Positions 1 through 7,482 of a stretch of DNA of 64,000 nt are shown piece by piece. Under the pieces are notes generated by a model. The model was not told the DNA's origin. It saw only the letters and a program-made list of their open reading frames with translations, and ran no database searches. The stretch covers positions 124,001-188,000 of the forward strand of contig CAYQMN010000002.1 in NCBI GenBank assembly GCA_964418695.1, written 5' to 3'. The translations under genes were made by a program, and so were the position numbers. Position 1 is the first letter of the stretch; each line of letters starts with the position of its first letter. This DNA is from Prado023 sp964418695. GTDB lineage: Bacteria > Actinomycetota > Actinomycetes > S36-B12 > CAIYMF01.

Positions 1-442
1 GGAGGCCACCGACCTGCTCGGCAATGCGGCTCGTCCCACCCTGGTCGACCGACTCCTGCGTGCCGCCCGGCGGGACCGACTCCAGCACCACGCTGGCCAC
101 GGCGTTGTCGTCGCTGTGCGATAGCGAGACGTGCCAGACGACCGAGGCCGGCACCCGGTCGGCGAGCTCGCCGTGCAGGCGGATCCCGGGGACGCCGCGG
201 TCGAGCACCACCTCGATGTCACGCCAGGGAACCGGTCGCTCCAGGTCCAGCCGCAGCGCCTTGGCCACAGCCTCCTTGGCCGCGAGCCGGGCCGCGAGGT
301 GGCGGGCTGGGTGTGCCTTCCCCAGGCAGTACGCCGCCTCCGTCTCGGTGAACCAGCGCCGTACGAATCCCTGCCCCCGCGCCCCCACGAGGTCGGTCAG
401 GCGGTGCACCGCGACGATGTCGGTCCCGATTCCGAGGATCAT
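1..442 (-). CDS. acpS: Holo-[acyl-carrier-protein] synthase, 3'-truncated by window edge
   Basis: This enzyme transfers 4'-phosphopantetheine from CoA to a serine of acyl carrier proteins. Reading in from the ATG at 442, the protein opens with MILGIGTDIV, the Mg-binding signature of AcpS. It then carries FTETEAAYCL and the conserved AAKEAVAKAL helix, and later SLSHSDDNAVA. About 147 residues are visible, and the reading frame runs out of the window with no stop, so the C-terminus is missing. Its ATG overlaps the stop of the upstream ligase gene by 4 nt (ATGA), so the two are co-transcribed and probably coupled in translation. The ligase and the carrier protein at 2154 are obvious candidate partners. 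I am confident of the family. Confidence 0.93.
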   Translation of the reverse strand, partial: MILGIGTDIVAVHRLTDLVGARGQGFVRRWFTETEAAYCLGKAHPARHLAARLAAKEAVAKALRLDLERPVPWRDIEVVLDRGVPGIRLHGELADRVPASVVWHVSLSHSDDNAVASVVLESVPPGGTQESVDQGGTSRIAEQVGGL

Positions 443-1923
443 CGCGCCGCCACCAGCCGGGAGCGCAGGTCGGCCTTGACCACCTTGCCGTTGGCGTTCA
501 GCGGCATGTGCCCGATCAGGTGCACCTGCTCGGGCACCATGTGCTTGGCCAGCTGGGAGCGCAGCTGCTCCAGCAGACTCGTCTCGGAGACGATCGCGCC
601 GTCGCGCACAGTGACGAACAGGGCGACAGCCTCTCCCGCCTTCGGGTCGGGGACCCCCACCGCTGCTGCGCCCACCACGTCGGGGTGTGTCAGAGCCGCG
701 GCCTCGACCTCCTGACTGGAGACCCGGTAGCCCCAGGTCTTGATGAAGTCGGCCTTGCGGTCGAGCACGTAGATGAAGCCCTCGTCGTCGACGGTGGCCA
801 GGTCGCCGGTGTGCAGCGCCCCGTCCACGAACCGCTCGGCGGTGGCCTGCGGGTCGTTCAGGTAGCCGGGGCTGATGTTCGCCCCCCGGGCGACCACCTC
901 GCCGACATCGCCGGGCATGACCGGACTCCCGTCCTCGCCCCGAACCTGCAGCGTGACCCCCGGGATACCGCGACCGATGGAGCCAAGCTTGTCGTCCAGG
1001 CGCTCTGGCGGCAGATGGCTCAGCCGTGCTGTGGCCTCGGTCTGGCCGTACATGACGAAGAGGCGGGCACCCGGCTGGGCGGCTCGCAGCCGCTCGAGCT
1101 GGGTTCGTGCCATGCCTCCACCGGCCTGCTGGATGAGGCGCAGGGAGGGGAGGATCTGGCTGGTGAAGGTGCTGGCCTGCATGAGCAGCGAGAACGAGGA
1201 GGGCACCCCCGCCAGGCCGGTGCACTCCAGCCGCTCGATCATCTCCACCGCGGTCTGCGGGAACGTGAACGTATTGCAGATCGCCAGGCTTGCGCCTGCC
1301 CGGAGATGCGTGTGCAGCAGGGAGGCGCCGTAGCAGTAGCTGAACGGGAGAACGACGAGCATGCGGTCGTCTGAATGCAGGCCGAGGAACTCGATGATCG
1401 AGTCGGTGTTGGCGTTGATGTTGCGGTGCGTGACGCGCACCGCACGCGGTCGCGAGGTGGTGCCCGAGGTGAACATCAGGGAGGCGTCGCTGTCGGGGTC
1501 GAGGGGGAGCTCCGGCCAGCAGCCGGTCCGGTCGTGGCGGATCGCCTCCTCGGTGACCGTCGGCGGCACGGCCGGCAGCGAGCGGGCCAGCCCACGCACG
1601 GCGCGGCGATCCCCGACGAACGCCTGCACCGAGGCGAACGAGGCGTTGCGAGCGACCTCCGCCGGGGTGAGCGCCGGTGCGAACGGCACAGCAACCAAGC
1701 CCAGCTTCATGATGGCCAGGTAGCCGGCCACCCAGAACGAGCTGTTCGGCCCGACCAGGCCGACGCGGGCCCCGGGCGGCAGCTCCAGGCCCAGCAGCTC
1801 CTCGGCTACGCAGGCCGCGGCGTGACGCAGCTGTCCGTAACTGGTCTGCCCGGTGGCATCGATGATCGCGCAGGCGTCGTCGGGCCCCCAGAGCATGAGG
1901 TCGGCAGTGCTTGCGGTGTCCAT
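439..1923 (-). CDS. AMP-dependent acyl-CoA synthetase / acyl-ACP ligase family protein
   Basis: This is a 494-residue adenylate-forming enzyme that would activate a carboxylic acid with ATP and hand it to CoA or a carrier protein. The phosphate-binding loop TSGTTSRPR lies at residues 152-160. Further on come YGQTEAT (motif A5), the hinge region YVLDRKADFIKTWGYRVS, and a C-terminal NGKVVK with the catalytic lysine. The open frame extends further upstream, but I chose the ATG at 1923 because AGGAG precedes it at proper spacing and homology begins there. It overlaps acpS by 4 nt and is divergent from the acyl carrier protein gene 230 bp away. That setting suggests it loads this carrier protein, which is inference. 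The substrate cannot be read from the sequence. Confidence 0.9.
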   Translation of the reverse strand: MDTASTADLMLWGPDDACAIIDATGQTSYGQLRHAAACVAEELLGLELPPGARVGLVGPNSSFWVAGYLAIMKLGLVAVPFAPALTPAEVARNASFASVQAFVGDRRAVRGLARSLPAVPPTVTEEAIRHDRTGCWPELPLDPDSDASLMFTSGTTSRPRAVRVTHRNINANTDSIIEFLGLHSDDRMLVVLPFSYCYGASLLHTHLRAGASLAICNTFTFPQTAVEMIERLECTGLAGVPSSFSLLMQASTFTSQILPSLRLIQQAGGGMARTQLERLRAAQPGARLFVMYGQTEATARLSHLPPERLDDKLGSIGRGIPGVTLQVRGEDGSPVMPGDVGEVVARGANISPGYLNDPQATAERFVDGALHTGDLATVDDEGFIYVLDRKADFIKTWGYRVSSQEVEAAALTHPDVVGAAAVGVPDPKAGEAVALFVTVRDGAIVSETSLLEQLRSQLAKHMVPEQVHLIGHMPLNANGKVVKADLRSRLVAAR

Positions 1924-2153
1924 CGATCTCCTGGCCCAGGATCGCGAGCCGGTTCGGGCCGGCCGGCGGCGCAACATTCCCTGAGAGCCTAACTGCGTTC
2001 TGGAGGCCTGCTGGCCGGGTTCCTGTCCCTCCTCCGGGGGACAAATCGGAGACCTCTCTCGGTGCTTTGTGAGCACGCCTGGATCGGTCTGGGGCCTCCA
2101 TTTCCGGTGATAGCCTGCGCGACGCTTGACGGGGGATTCACGAAGGAGAAGAC

Positions 2154-2420
2154 ATGGCAATCGACGCCGCATCGGAGATCAAGGACGCGATCGCGCAGTT
2201 CGTGGTCGACAACTTCCTGTTCGGCGACCAGGGCGGTCTGCCGGGCAGTGCCGACTCGCTCATGGGTACCGGGGTCGTCGACTCCACGGGCATCCTCGAG
2301 CTGATCGAGTTCCTCGAGGAGCGCTTCGGGATCACCGTCGCCGATGACGAGACGACGCCGGCGAACCTGGACTCGCTGGACCGGCTCACTGCTTTCGTGG
2401 TGGCCAAGACCGCCATCTAG
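2154..2420 (+). CDS. Acyl carrier protein
   Basis: This is an 88-residue acidic carrier protein. The phosphopantetheine site is the serine in GVVDSTGILELI (about residue 44). The DST variant replaces the DSL usual in fatty-acid-synthase ACPs and suggests a dedicated carrier rather than the housekeeping AcpP. The helix after it, ELIEFLEERFGI, is typical of the fold. GAAGGAG sits just before the ATG. It is divergent from the ligase and acpS genes and is followed by the repeat/gap region and then by glycan genes. Its likely role is to carry an acyl group that the neighbouring ligase attaches. The final acceptor is unknown. Confidence 0.88.
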   Translation: MAIDAASEIKDAIAQFVVDNFLFGDQGGLPGSADSLMGTGVVDSTGILELIEFLEERFGITVADDETTPANLDSLDRLTAFVVAKTAI

Positions 2421-2517
2421 CCGAAGCGCTGATCCATTCGATCGGTGTGGGCGGTTGGCGGTCTGCTCCACCGCTGCACCGCACGGGGGCCCTCATCGAG
2501 CCTCCGATCCCCACTGT

Positions 2518-2617
2518 NNNNNNNNNNNNNNNNNNNNNNNNNNNNNNNNNNNNNNNNNNNNNNNNNNNNNNNNNNNNNNNNNNNNNNNNNNNNNNNNNNN
2601 NNNNNNNNNNNNNNNNN
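2518..2617. other. Scaffold gap of 100 Ns
   Basis: Exactly 100 undetermined bases, the conventional filler for a gap of unknown length. The sequence resumes inside a tandem repeat, so the repeat probably broke the assembly. Confidence 0.97.
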
Positions 2618-2701
2618 CATCGCAGGCCTCCTCGAGGCGACCGTGTCATCGCAGGCCTCCTCGAGGCGACCGTGTCATCGCAGGCCTCCTCGAGGCGACC
2701 G
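2618..2701 (+). repeat. 29-bp tandem repeat abutting the gap (3 visible copies)
   Basis: Units start at 2618, 2647 and 2676. The first two are identical 29-mers and the third keeps the first 26 bp. Each unit contains GCCTC-CTC-GAGGC, a small hairpin. The unit length is not a multiple of three and there are no spacers, so it is neither a coding repeat nor a CRISPR array. The first copy starts at the edge of the gap, so the true copy number is unknown. Confidence 0.9.
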
Positions 2702-3069
2702 CACCACGACGGTGGGCAAACCCGGGGGGAAGGTCTGGGTGGCGCTGGGCGCCACGACCTCGATGGCCCCTGGCCCTACGCCGACGCCCGCTGCCGGGCG
2801 TGCCGTGGTGGCCCTCGATCGCCCGCGTTGAGCACCTCTCGATCCTCACGCCTCTCGCATGCGAGACCCGCAGCGCAACGAAACGGCCGGCACGGCGCAG
2901 TCTCGTTGAACCGTGGTGCCCCGGCGTCCACGCCCGAGCGAACGCACGATGTGCGCCGGCCTGGAAGGCATCCCTCGGCCCTTCATGTCCCCCGAAGTGT
3001 CCCCCCGAAGAGCCCATACCAGCGGCTATCTGCGCGCTTATGCTCGGGGCGATTCCGACTGGGGAGACC

Positions 3070-4230
3070 ATGAGCCGTTCAACCGATTGCCGCGTGGAGA
3101 TCCACGGCGTCCGCTTCGATGATGTGGATCACGCCGCGGTGGTCGCGCAGATCGTCACCGACCTGGCTGAGGGCCGCGGCGGCTGGGTGGTGACCCCGAA
3201 CATCGACTTCCTCCGTCGGGTCAGCACCGATCCCGAGCTCGCGCTCCTCATCGACCGGGCCACCATCTCCATCCTGGATGGAGCACCCGTCCAGTGGGCC
3301 GGCCGCATCGCGGGGCGACCGGCGGTGCAGCGCACCCCGGGCTCATCGCTGGCCGTGCCCTTGGCCGAGGCTGCTCATGCTCGGGGGATTCCGGTGCTGC
3401 TGCTGGGCGGTCGCCCGGGGGCCGGGGAAGAGGCGGCGGCGCGACTACGAGCCGCCTACCCCGATCTCGACGTGCAGCACTGCTGCCCCCCGATGGGCTT
3501 CGAGAACGACCCCGACGAGTGGGCCCGCGTCGTGGCAGCCGTGCGCGGCGTCGAGGGCGGCATCGTCCTGGTCGGCCTTGGCTTCCCCAAGCAGGAGCGG
3601 CTCAGCCTGGAGATGTCCACCCACTTCCCCAACACCTGGTTCCTGGGATTGGGGGGGACCATCGACTTCCTCGGGGGATGCACTCGTCGAGCCCCGCGAT
3701 GGGTCCAGGAAGTCGGCTTCGAGTGGGTGTTCCGGCTGGCAGTGGAGCCTCGGCGTCTGGCACGTCGATACCTGGTCGAGGGGCTTCCGTTCGCCGCCCG
3801 GCTGATGGCCTGGGCAGTGCACGAGCGCATGGCCGCCCGCCGGCGCCTCTCGGTCACTGCCGCCGCGACCCCGGCGCCGGTCCTGACCGGGCCTCCCACG
3901 CACATCGATCTGAGTCGCCGGGTGGTCGAGGTGGCTGCCGGCGACGATGCGGTCGTCGAGTTCACGGTCACCGAGTACCTCGCCGAGCTGGGGTCGACGG
4001 CCGAGCCCGTCGACCAGGTCATCGATCTTCGGGAGCCGGCAGACGACGTCATCGACCTGAGCGATGGCGCCCGCGCCAGCACTTCCCCGGCCCCAGGTCT
4101 GCGCCTGCCGCGTCGCGTCCCCCGCGAAGCAGCCCCCGCCTGGCGCGATGCCCGCCAGGACAGCAACGTCCAACTAGCGCCAGTTCCCTCGTGGGCAGGC
4201 CCGTTTCTCGACCCGAACCAAACGAGGTGA
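3070..4230 (+). CDS. WecG/TagA/CpsF family glycosyltransferase with C-terminal extension
   Basis: This protein (386 aa) belongs to the GT26 family, which adds a sugar, typically N-acetylmannosamine or its uronate, onto undecaprenyl-pyrophosphate-linked GlcNAc during surface glycan or teichoic acid synthesis. Residues 1-260 hold the domain: TPNIDFLRR, GLGFPKQER (about 168-176), GGTIDFLGG and RAPRWVQEVGFEW. About 120 residues follow the domain. They are acidic and low in complexity, with three IDL motifs (HIDLSRR, VIDLREP, VIDLSDG), and are not part of the family core. The ATG at 3070 follows GGGGAG. The next gene starts 10 bp downstream and encodes the initiating sugar-phosphate transferase, so the pair likely acts in one glycan pathway. 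Confidence 0.88.
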   Translation: MSRSTDCRVEIHGVRFDDVDHAAVVAQIVTDLAEGRGGWVVTPNIDFLRRVSTDPELALLIDRATISILDGAPVQWAGRIAGRPAVQRTPGSSLAVPLAEAAHARGIPVLLLGGRPGAGEEAAARLRAAYPDLDVQHCCPPMGFENDPDEWARVVAAVRGVEGGIVLVGLGFPKQERLSLEMSTHFPNTWFLGLGGTIDFLGGCTRRAPRWVQEVGFEWVFRLAVEPRRLARRYLVEGLPFAARLMAWAVHERMAARRRLSVTAAATPAPVLTGPPTHIDLSRRVVEVAAGDDAVVEFTVTEYLAELGSTAEPVDQVIDLREPADDVIDLSDGARASTSPAPGLRLPRRVPREAAPAWRDARQDSNVQLAPVPSWAGPFLDPNQTR

Positions 4231-4240
4231 GTAGACCGTC

Positions 4241-5692
4241 ATGGTGACCATCGATCTGCGCGACTCGTCCGGGACCACGTCGCGAGGCAGTCGCCTTCTG
4301 GGCTCCAGCTTGCCCTCCTGGTCGACTGCGCCGAGTGATCTCATCCGTCGGCGCGTGATTGTCGCCGACCTGCTCATGGGAAGCTCCGCGCTCGTGGCCG
4401 GCACCATGCTCGTGGACTACACCTACCTGGGCTGGGGCCTGGCGGTGCCCTTCGCGTGGCCGATTGCGCTGGCGGCGGCCGGGGCCTACGACCGCAATCG
4501 GCTCGCGGCTCAGTCCGGGGCCGGTCCCGTGACCCTGCTGGTCGCGGCTGCGGCGCTCATCGTGGGCGTGTGCATGGTCGGCCTCGTGGTCCCCAACCTC
4601 GACGTGCGTCAGTCCGGGCGGCTGACTCTGCTGCTGCTCGGATTCACCATGCTCGGCCGGTGGATGGTCTCCCGCTGGGTCTTGCGGCGCCGGCGCGCCG
4701 GCGAGCTGCTCCTGCCGGTCCTGGCCCGGGGGCGCGCGGAGGACCTGATCTCCCTGACCCAGCGGCTGCGCCGCGATCCTTCGCCCACTCTCGAGGTGGT
4801 GGCGGTGCAGTGCACCGACGACGCGCCCCTGGACGCGGTGCCGGTCGCTGTGCGGGCGCCACGCTCGGCGGATCCGGTCGAGGTTGCGACCCGCAACGGT
4901 GTGGCCGGTCTGGTGATCGTGGGCCCGACCGATCTGCCGTCGTGTGAGCTGCGTCGCGTGATCTGGCGTGCGGAGCAGGCGGGCGTCTCGACTGTGATGC
5001 TTCCGATCGTAGAGCCGGTCGCCCCGCCGCGCGTCTCCACGATGCCGCAGGCCGGGATGCACTCGATGGTCTTCAGCGGGCCGAACCGGAGACTCTTCGG
5101 CCTCAAGAAGGTGCTGGACCGGGTGCTCGCGGCCTTCGGACTGGTGGTGTTCTCACCCTTCCTGATCGCGGCACTGGTTGCGATCCGGCTCGACTCGCCG
5201 GGTCCGATCCTGTTCCGTCAGACCAGGGTGGGTCAGGGCGGCGCTCAGTTCGTGATGCTCAAGTTCCGGACGATGTGCATCGACGCGGAGGCCAGGCTCG
5301 CGGAGCTGCAGGGGCTCAACCAGCATGCCGGGGGGACCCTGTTCAAGATCCAGAACGACCCGCGGATCACCCGTGTGGGCAAGTGGCTGCGCCGCTTCTC
5401 GATCGACGAGCTGCCCCAGCTGGTCAACGTGATGCGCGGCGAGATGTCGCTGGTAGGCCCGCGCCCACCGCTGCCCGACGAGGTCGCCAACTACCCGATC
5501 GACTCGATGCGCCGCTTCGAGGTCAGCCCTGGGCTGACCGGGCTGTGGCAGGTGAGCGGTCGCTCGAACCTCGATCCGGTGGAGTCCGCGCGCCTGGACA
5601 CCCAGTACGTGGAGCACTGGTCGATGGCCCTGGATCTGCGCATCCTGGGCAAGACGGCCAAGGCAGTGATGGGCAGCGACGGCGCCTACTAG
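4241..5692 (+). CDS. Exopolysaccharide biosynthesis polyprenyl glycosylphosphotransferase
   Basis: This is a 483-residue integral membrane enzyme that starts a repeat unit by moving a sugar-1-phosphate from a nucleotide sugar onto undecaprenyl phosphate. The N-terminal third has four hydrophobic segments and is followed by a soluble region. From residue ~287 comes the bacterial sugar transferase domain: a hydrophobic hairpin (VLAAFGLVVFSPFLIAAL), then KFRTM, RRFSIDELPQLVNV, MSLVGPRPPLP, FEVSPGLTGLWQVSGRS and the terminal SDGAY. The length is normal for the family. It follows the WecG-type gene by 10 bp. GAGGTGAG lies just upstream of the ATG. Which sugar it transfers is not visible. Confidence 0.93.
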   Translation: MVTIDLRDSSGTTSRGSRLLGSSLPSWSTAPSDLIRRRVIVADLLMGSSALVAGTMLVDYTYLGWGLAVPFAWPIALAAAGAYDRNRLAAQSGAGPVTLLVAAAALIVGVCMVGLVVPNLDVRQSGRLTLLLLGFTMLGRWMVSRWVLRRRRAGELLLPVLARGRAEDLISLTQRLRRDPSPTLEVVAVQCTDDAPLDAVPVAVRAPRSADPVEVATRNGVAGLVIVGPTDLPSCELRRVIWRAEQAGVSTVMLPIVEPVAPPRVSTMPQAGMHSMVFSGPNRRLFGLKKVLDRVLAAFGLVVFSPFLIAALVAIRLDSPGPILFRQTRVGQGGAQFVMLKFRTMCIDAEARLAELQGLNQHAGGTLFKIQNDPRITRVGKWLRRFSIDELPQLVNVMRGEMSLVGPRPPLPDEVANYPIDSMRRFEVSPGLTGLWQVSGRSNLDPVESARLDTQYVEHWSMALDLRILGKTAKAVMGSDGAY

Positions 5693-5722
5693 CCGCTGCT
5701 AGCCGCCCTCCTTCACGGGGAT

Positions 5723-6056
5723 TCACTCGGCCAGGCGCGGTCGGAGGATGTCGGCAACCTCGTACATGCCGTATCGAGCGACGAGCATGCCGAGGATCTG
5801 CTCGGGCGCCTGAGGCGGGTTCTGGCGACGTGCGGACATGGCGACCAGTGCTCATCTGGGTGAGTAGATGGCGTCGTCGTTCTCCGCTGTCGGTGATGCC
5901 CTTGGCTTCGTGCAGCTTGGCGAGGGGGTCGCCGAGTTCGGCCAGGATGCCGGGGCCCCACAGGGGAGAAAGGGCTTCCTCTGTCGCAAGTTGGAGGAGA
6001 AGGTCGCGCTGGAGGTTCGGCACCAAGACGCAGGCATCGAGAACTGCGCGGGACAC
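5723..6056 (-). pseudogene. PIN-domain toxin (VapC-like) remnant with internal deletion and frameshift
   Basis: From a GTG at 6056 the frame encodes a typical PIN-domain N-terminus, with VLDACVLVPN holding the first metal-binding aspartate. It continues through LSPLWGPGILAEL to ERRRHLLTQM. Near 5850-5857 it jumps. The next frame reads ALVAMSARRQNPPQAPEQIL and ends ADILRPRLAE with a stop at 5723-5725, which is the expected C-terminus of the same family. The middle (I estimate ~90 residues), with the remaining acidic catalytic residues, is gone. The reading frame that runs through this junction continues into antisense sequence of the sugar transferase gene. The toxin is therefore inactive. The antitoxin remnant lies 33 bp upstream. 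Confidence 0.8.
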
Positions 6057-6088
6057 GAGAACGGGTCTTTCAGACCCCCGCCGACGAG

Positions 6089-6290
6089 TCAGGCGTTGCG
6101 TCGAGCCTCGGCCAGTGCCTCGGCGACCTCGTCGTCGGTGAAGTCCTCGAACTCAGCGGAGCTCTCGGTGATGAACGTGTTGCGACGAGCGCGAAGCTCT
6201 TCGCGGTAGGCAAGCACGTCGGCGAGACGAAGCTTGCGGCGAACTGCGCCGGGAACGTGAGCATGAAGCTCGCCGGCCTCGTGCACCCCG
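6089..6290 (-). pseudogene. Helix-turn-helix (excisionase-type) antitoxin, 5'-truncated
   Basis: The visible part reads HEAGELHAHVPG, AVRRKLRLADVLAYREELRA and an acidic tail ending DEVAEALAEARRNA. This is the second half of an excisionase-like DNA-binding domain plus the toxin-neutralising tail found upstream of PIN_3-type toxins. The first DNA-binding helices are absent, and the sequence upstream belongs to the 5' region of the divergent PIG-L gene. No ribosome binding site precedes any in-frame start. With the toxin remnant 33 bp downstream it forms the relic of a type II toxin-antitoxin operon. Confidence 0.7.
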
Positions 6291-6342
6291 CCGTGCGTGT
6301 CGGTGCCAGCTGCCCGACGAGCGTGTGGTCACACTGTCGGCC

Positions 6343-7257
6343 ATGGCAGAACGGCTGGCCGCCGCGGCGGCGCCCCCGCTTGTGGTCTCCCGCCCCGAAC
6401 AGCCCCGCGGTCGCATGCGTCGAGTGCTGCGCCGGCTCCTCATGGCCGTGCTGGTGATCGTGCTGCTCGCCGCAGGAACCCTCTTCACCGCCCACTTCCT
6501 GTCCGTCCAGCGCTCCGCGACCCAGCTGCGCCCCACCGCCCTGATCCCGCCCGAGCTGCCGGCGCGGGTGCTGGTCGTGGTCGCCCATCCGGGCCAGGAG
6601 ATCCTCATGGCCGGCACGCTGGCCGAGCTGGACCGGGCCGGTGCCCAGGTCGACCTGCTCAGTCTGACCAGGGGCGAGGATCAGCCGCCATCCCTGACGC
6701 AGGCCGCGACGCCCGAGCGGCTGGCCGGCGTGCGCGCCGACGAGCTGGCCGCGTCCGCCGACTCGCTGGGCGTCGACTCGGTGAGCGCCGCCGAGCTGGC
6801 CGACGGCTCGCTGGTCGCCGCCGATCCGGCCGCGGTCTCGGGGCCGATCCAGGCGGCGATCGCGGCGCAGAAGCCCTCGATCATCCTCACCGTCTCCGAC
6901 CCGTCAGGCGCGGACTCCGACACCACGGCGGTCGCCGCCTACGTCCAGGCCGTCGCGGTCGCGCAGGACTCCGGGGTGGCCCGAGTCTGGACCGTCACGC
7001 GCGGGGATCGTGAGGCCGACTGGACCGCGCGGATGGCCGGGGTCCCCGAGCCGCCGGCGCACCTGGAGGCACAGGTCTCGGTCCGGATCCAGGACGTGGG
7101 GGCGGCCAAGCAGCAGGCCCTGCTCGCTCACGGATCACAGAGCCCGGATCTCGTCGCGGCCACCTACCCCTACGCCGATCAGCTCCCGGCCTGGGTGTCC
7201 TTCCGGTTCTGGGACCGCGAGTACTTCGCCCTCACCTCGGGCCAGCCGCTGGGCTGA
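6343..7257 (+). CDS. Membrane-anchored PIG-L-like protein lacking the zinc site (predicted inactive)
   Basis: This 304-residue protein has a basic N-terminus, one transmembrane helix at about 33-53, and a PIG-L/LmbE-type domain outside the membrane. Active family members carry HPDDE and a later GHxDH. Here the first motif reads HPGQE (residues 82-86), so the catalytic base and a zinc-ligand aspartate are both lost. The region of the third ligand reads DPSGADSDTTAV with no histidine. The fold appears intact (VLVVVAH, AGTLAELDRAGAQVDLLSLTRGE), so the protein may bind a ligand or partner rather than hydrolyse. I took the ATG at 6343, with a CACACT box 7 nt upstream. A GTG at 6325 is the alternative. 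The peptide transporter operon follows it. Confidence 0.72.
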   Translation: MAERLAAAAAPPLVVSRPEQPRGRMRRVLRRLLMAVLVIVLLAAGTLFTAHFLSVQRSATQLRPTALIPPELPARVLVVVAHPGQEILMAGTLAELDRAGAQVDLLSLTRGEDQPPSLTQAATPERLAGVRADELAASADSLGVDSVSAAELADGSLVAADPAAVSGPIQAAIAAQKPSIILTVSDPSGADSDTTAVAAYVQAVAVAQDSGVARVWTVTRGDREADWTARMAGVPEPPAHLEAQVSVRIQDVGAAKQQALLAHGSQSPDLVAATYPYADQLPAWVSFRFWDREYFALTSGQPLG

Positions 7258-7374
7258 ACGCTCCGCGGCTCCCGTGAGGGGCGCGCGTGGGGCATTCGCG
7301 CCGGAGCGCTCGGCGCGTCCGCATTACAGGATTCTGACCCTCCCCGCACGGCGGGATACATTGACCCCCGTCTG

Positions 7375-7394
7375 AGGCGGCCCCATGGCCGCCT
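7375..7394 (+). promoter_or_regulatory. Perfect hairpin in the leader of the peptide ABC operon
   Basis: AGGCGGCC-CCAT-GGCCGCCT forms an 8-bp stem with a 4-nt loop, 89 bp before the binding-protein ATG. A possible promoter lies just upstream (TTCTGA at 7332, TACATT at 7357, spacing 19). It could be an operator, or an RNA leader hairpin if transcription starts before it. Confidence 0.45.
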
Positions 7395-7482
7395 GCGCGG
7401 CTCTGCACCGTGCTGATGCAGAACGTGCCCCGAAGGCCCCTCGCCGGGGACCTGGGCGACCACGTGAGACGAGAGGACACTC

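Larger units (their letters stand above)
2421..3069. other. Gene-free stretch containing an assembly gap and a tandem repeat
   Basis: Between the acyl carrier protein and the glycosyltransferase gene there is no reading frame with protein-like composition on either strand. The stretch holds 97 bp of unique sequence, the 100-N gap, the 29-bp repeats and about 370 bp of further sequence. A possible -10 box, TATGCT, lies at 3039-3044, some 26 bp before the glycosyltransferase ATG. A gene could be hidden in the gap. Confidence 0.6.

Noticed and set aside
2618..2701. Possible CRISPR array next to the gap
   Set aside because: The 29-bp unit length is suggestive, but copies are directly adjacent with no spacers and no cas genes are present. 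It is a tandem repeat.
2421..3069. A gene between the acyl carrier protein and the glycosyltransferase
   Set aside because: Translations on both strands are Arg/Pro-rich without domains or ribosome binding sites, and the gap prevents any firm statement.
3445..4173. Open frames opposite the WecG-type gene
   Set aside because: No domain content, and the sense strand carries all family motifs.
5523..5850. C-terminal part of the 177-codon frame over the PIN toxin
   Set aside because: Beyond the frameshift it is antisense sequence of the sugar transferase. The real toxin C-terminus is in another frame and ends at 5723.
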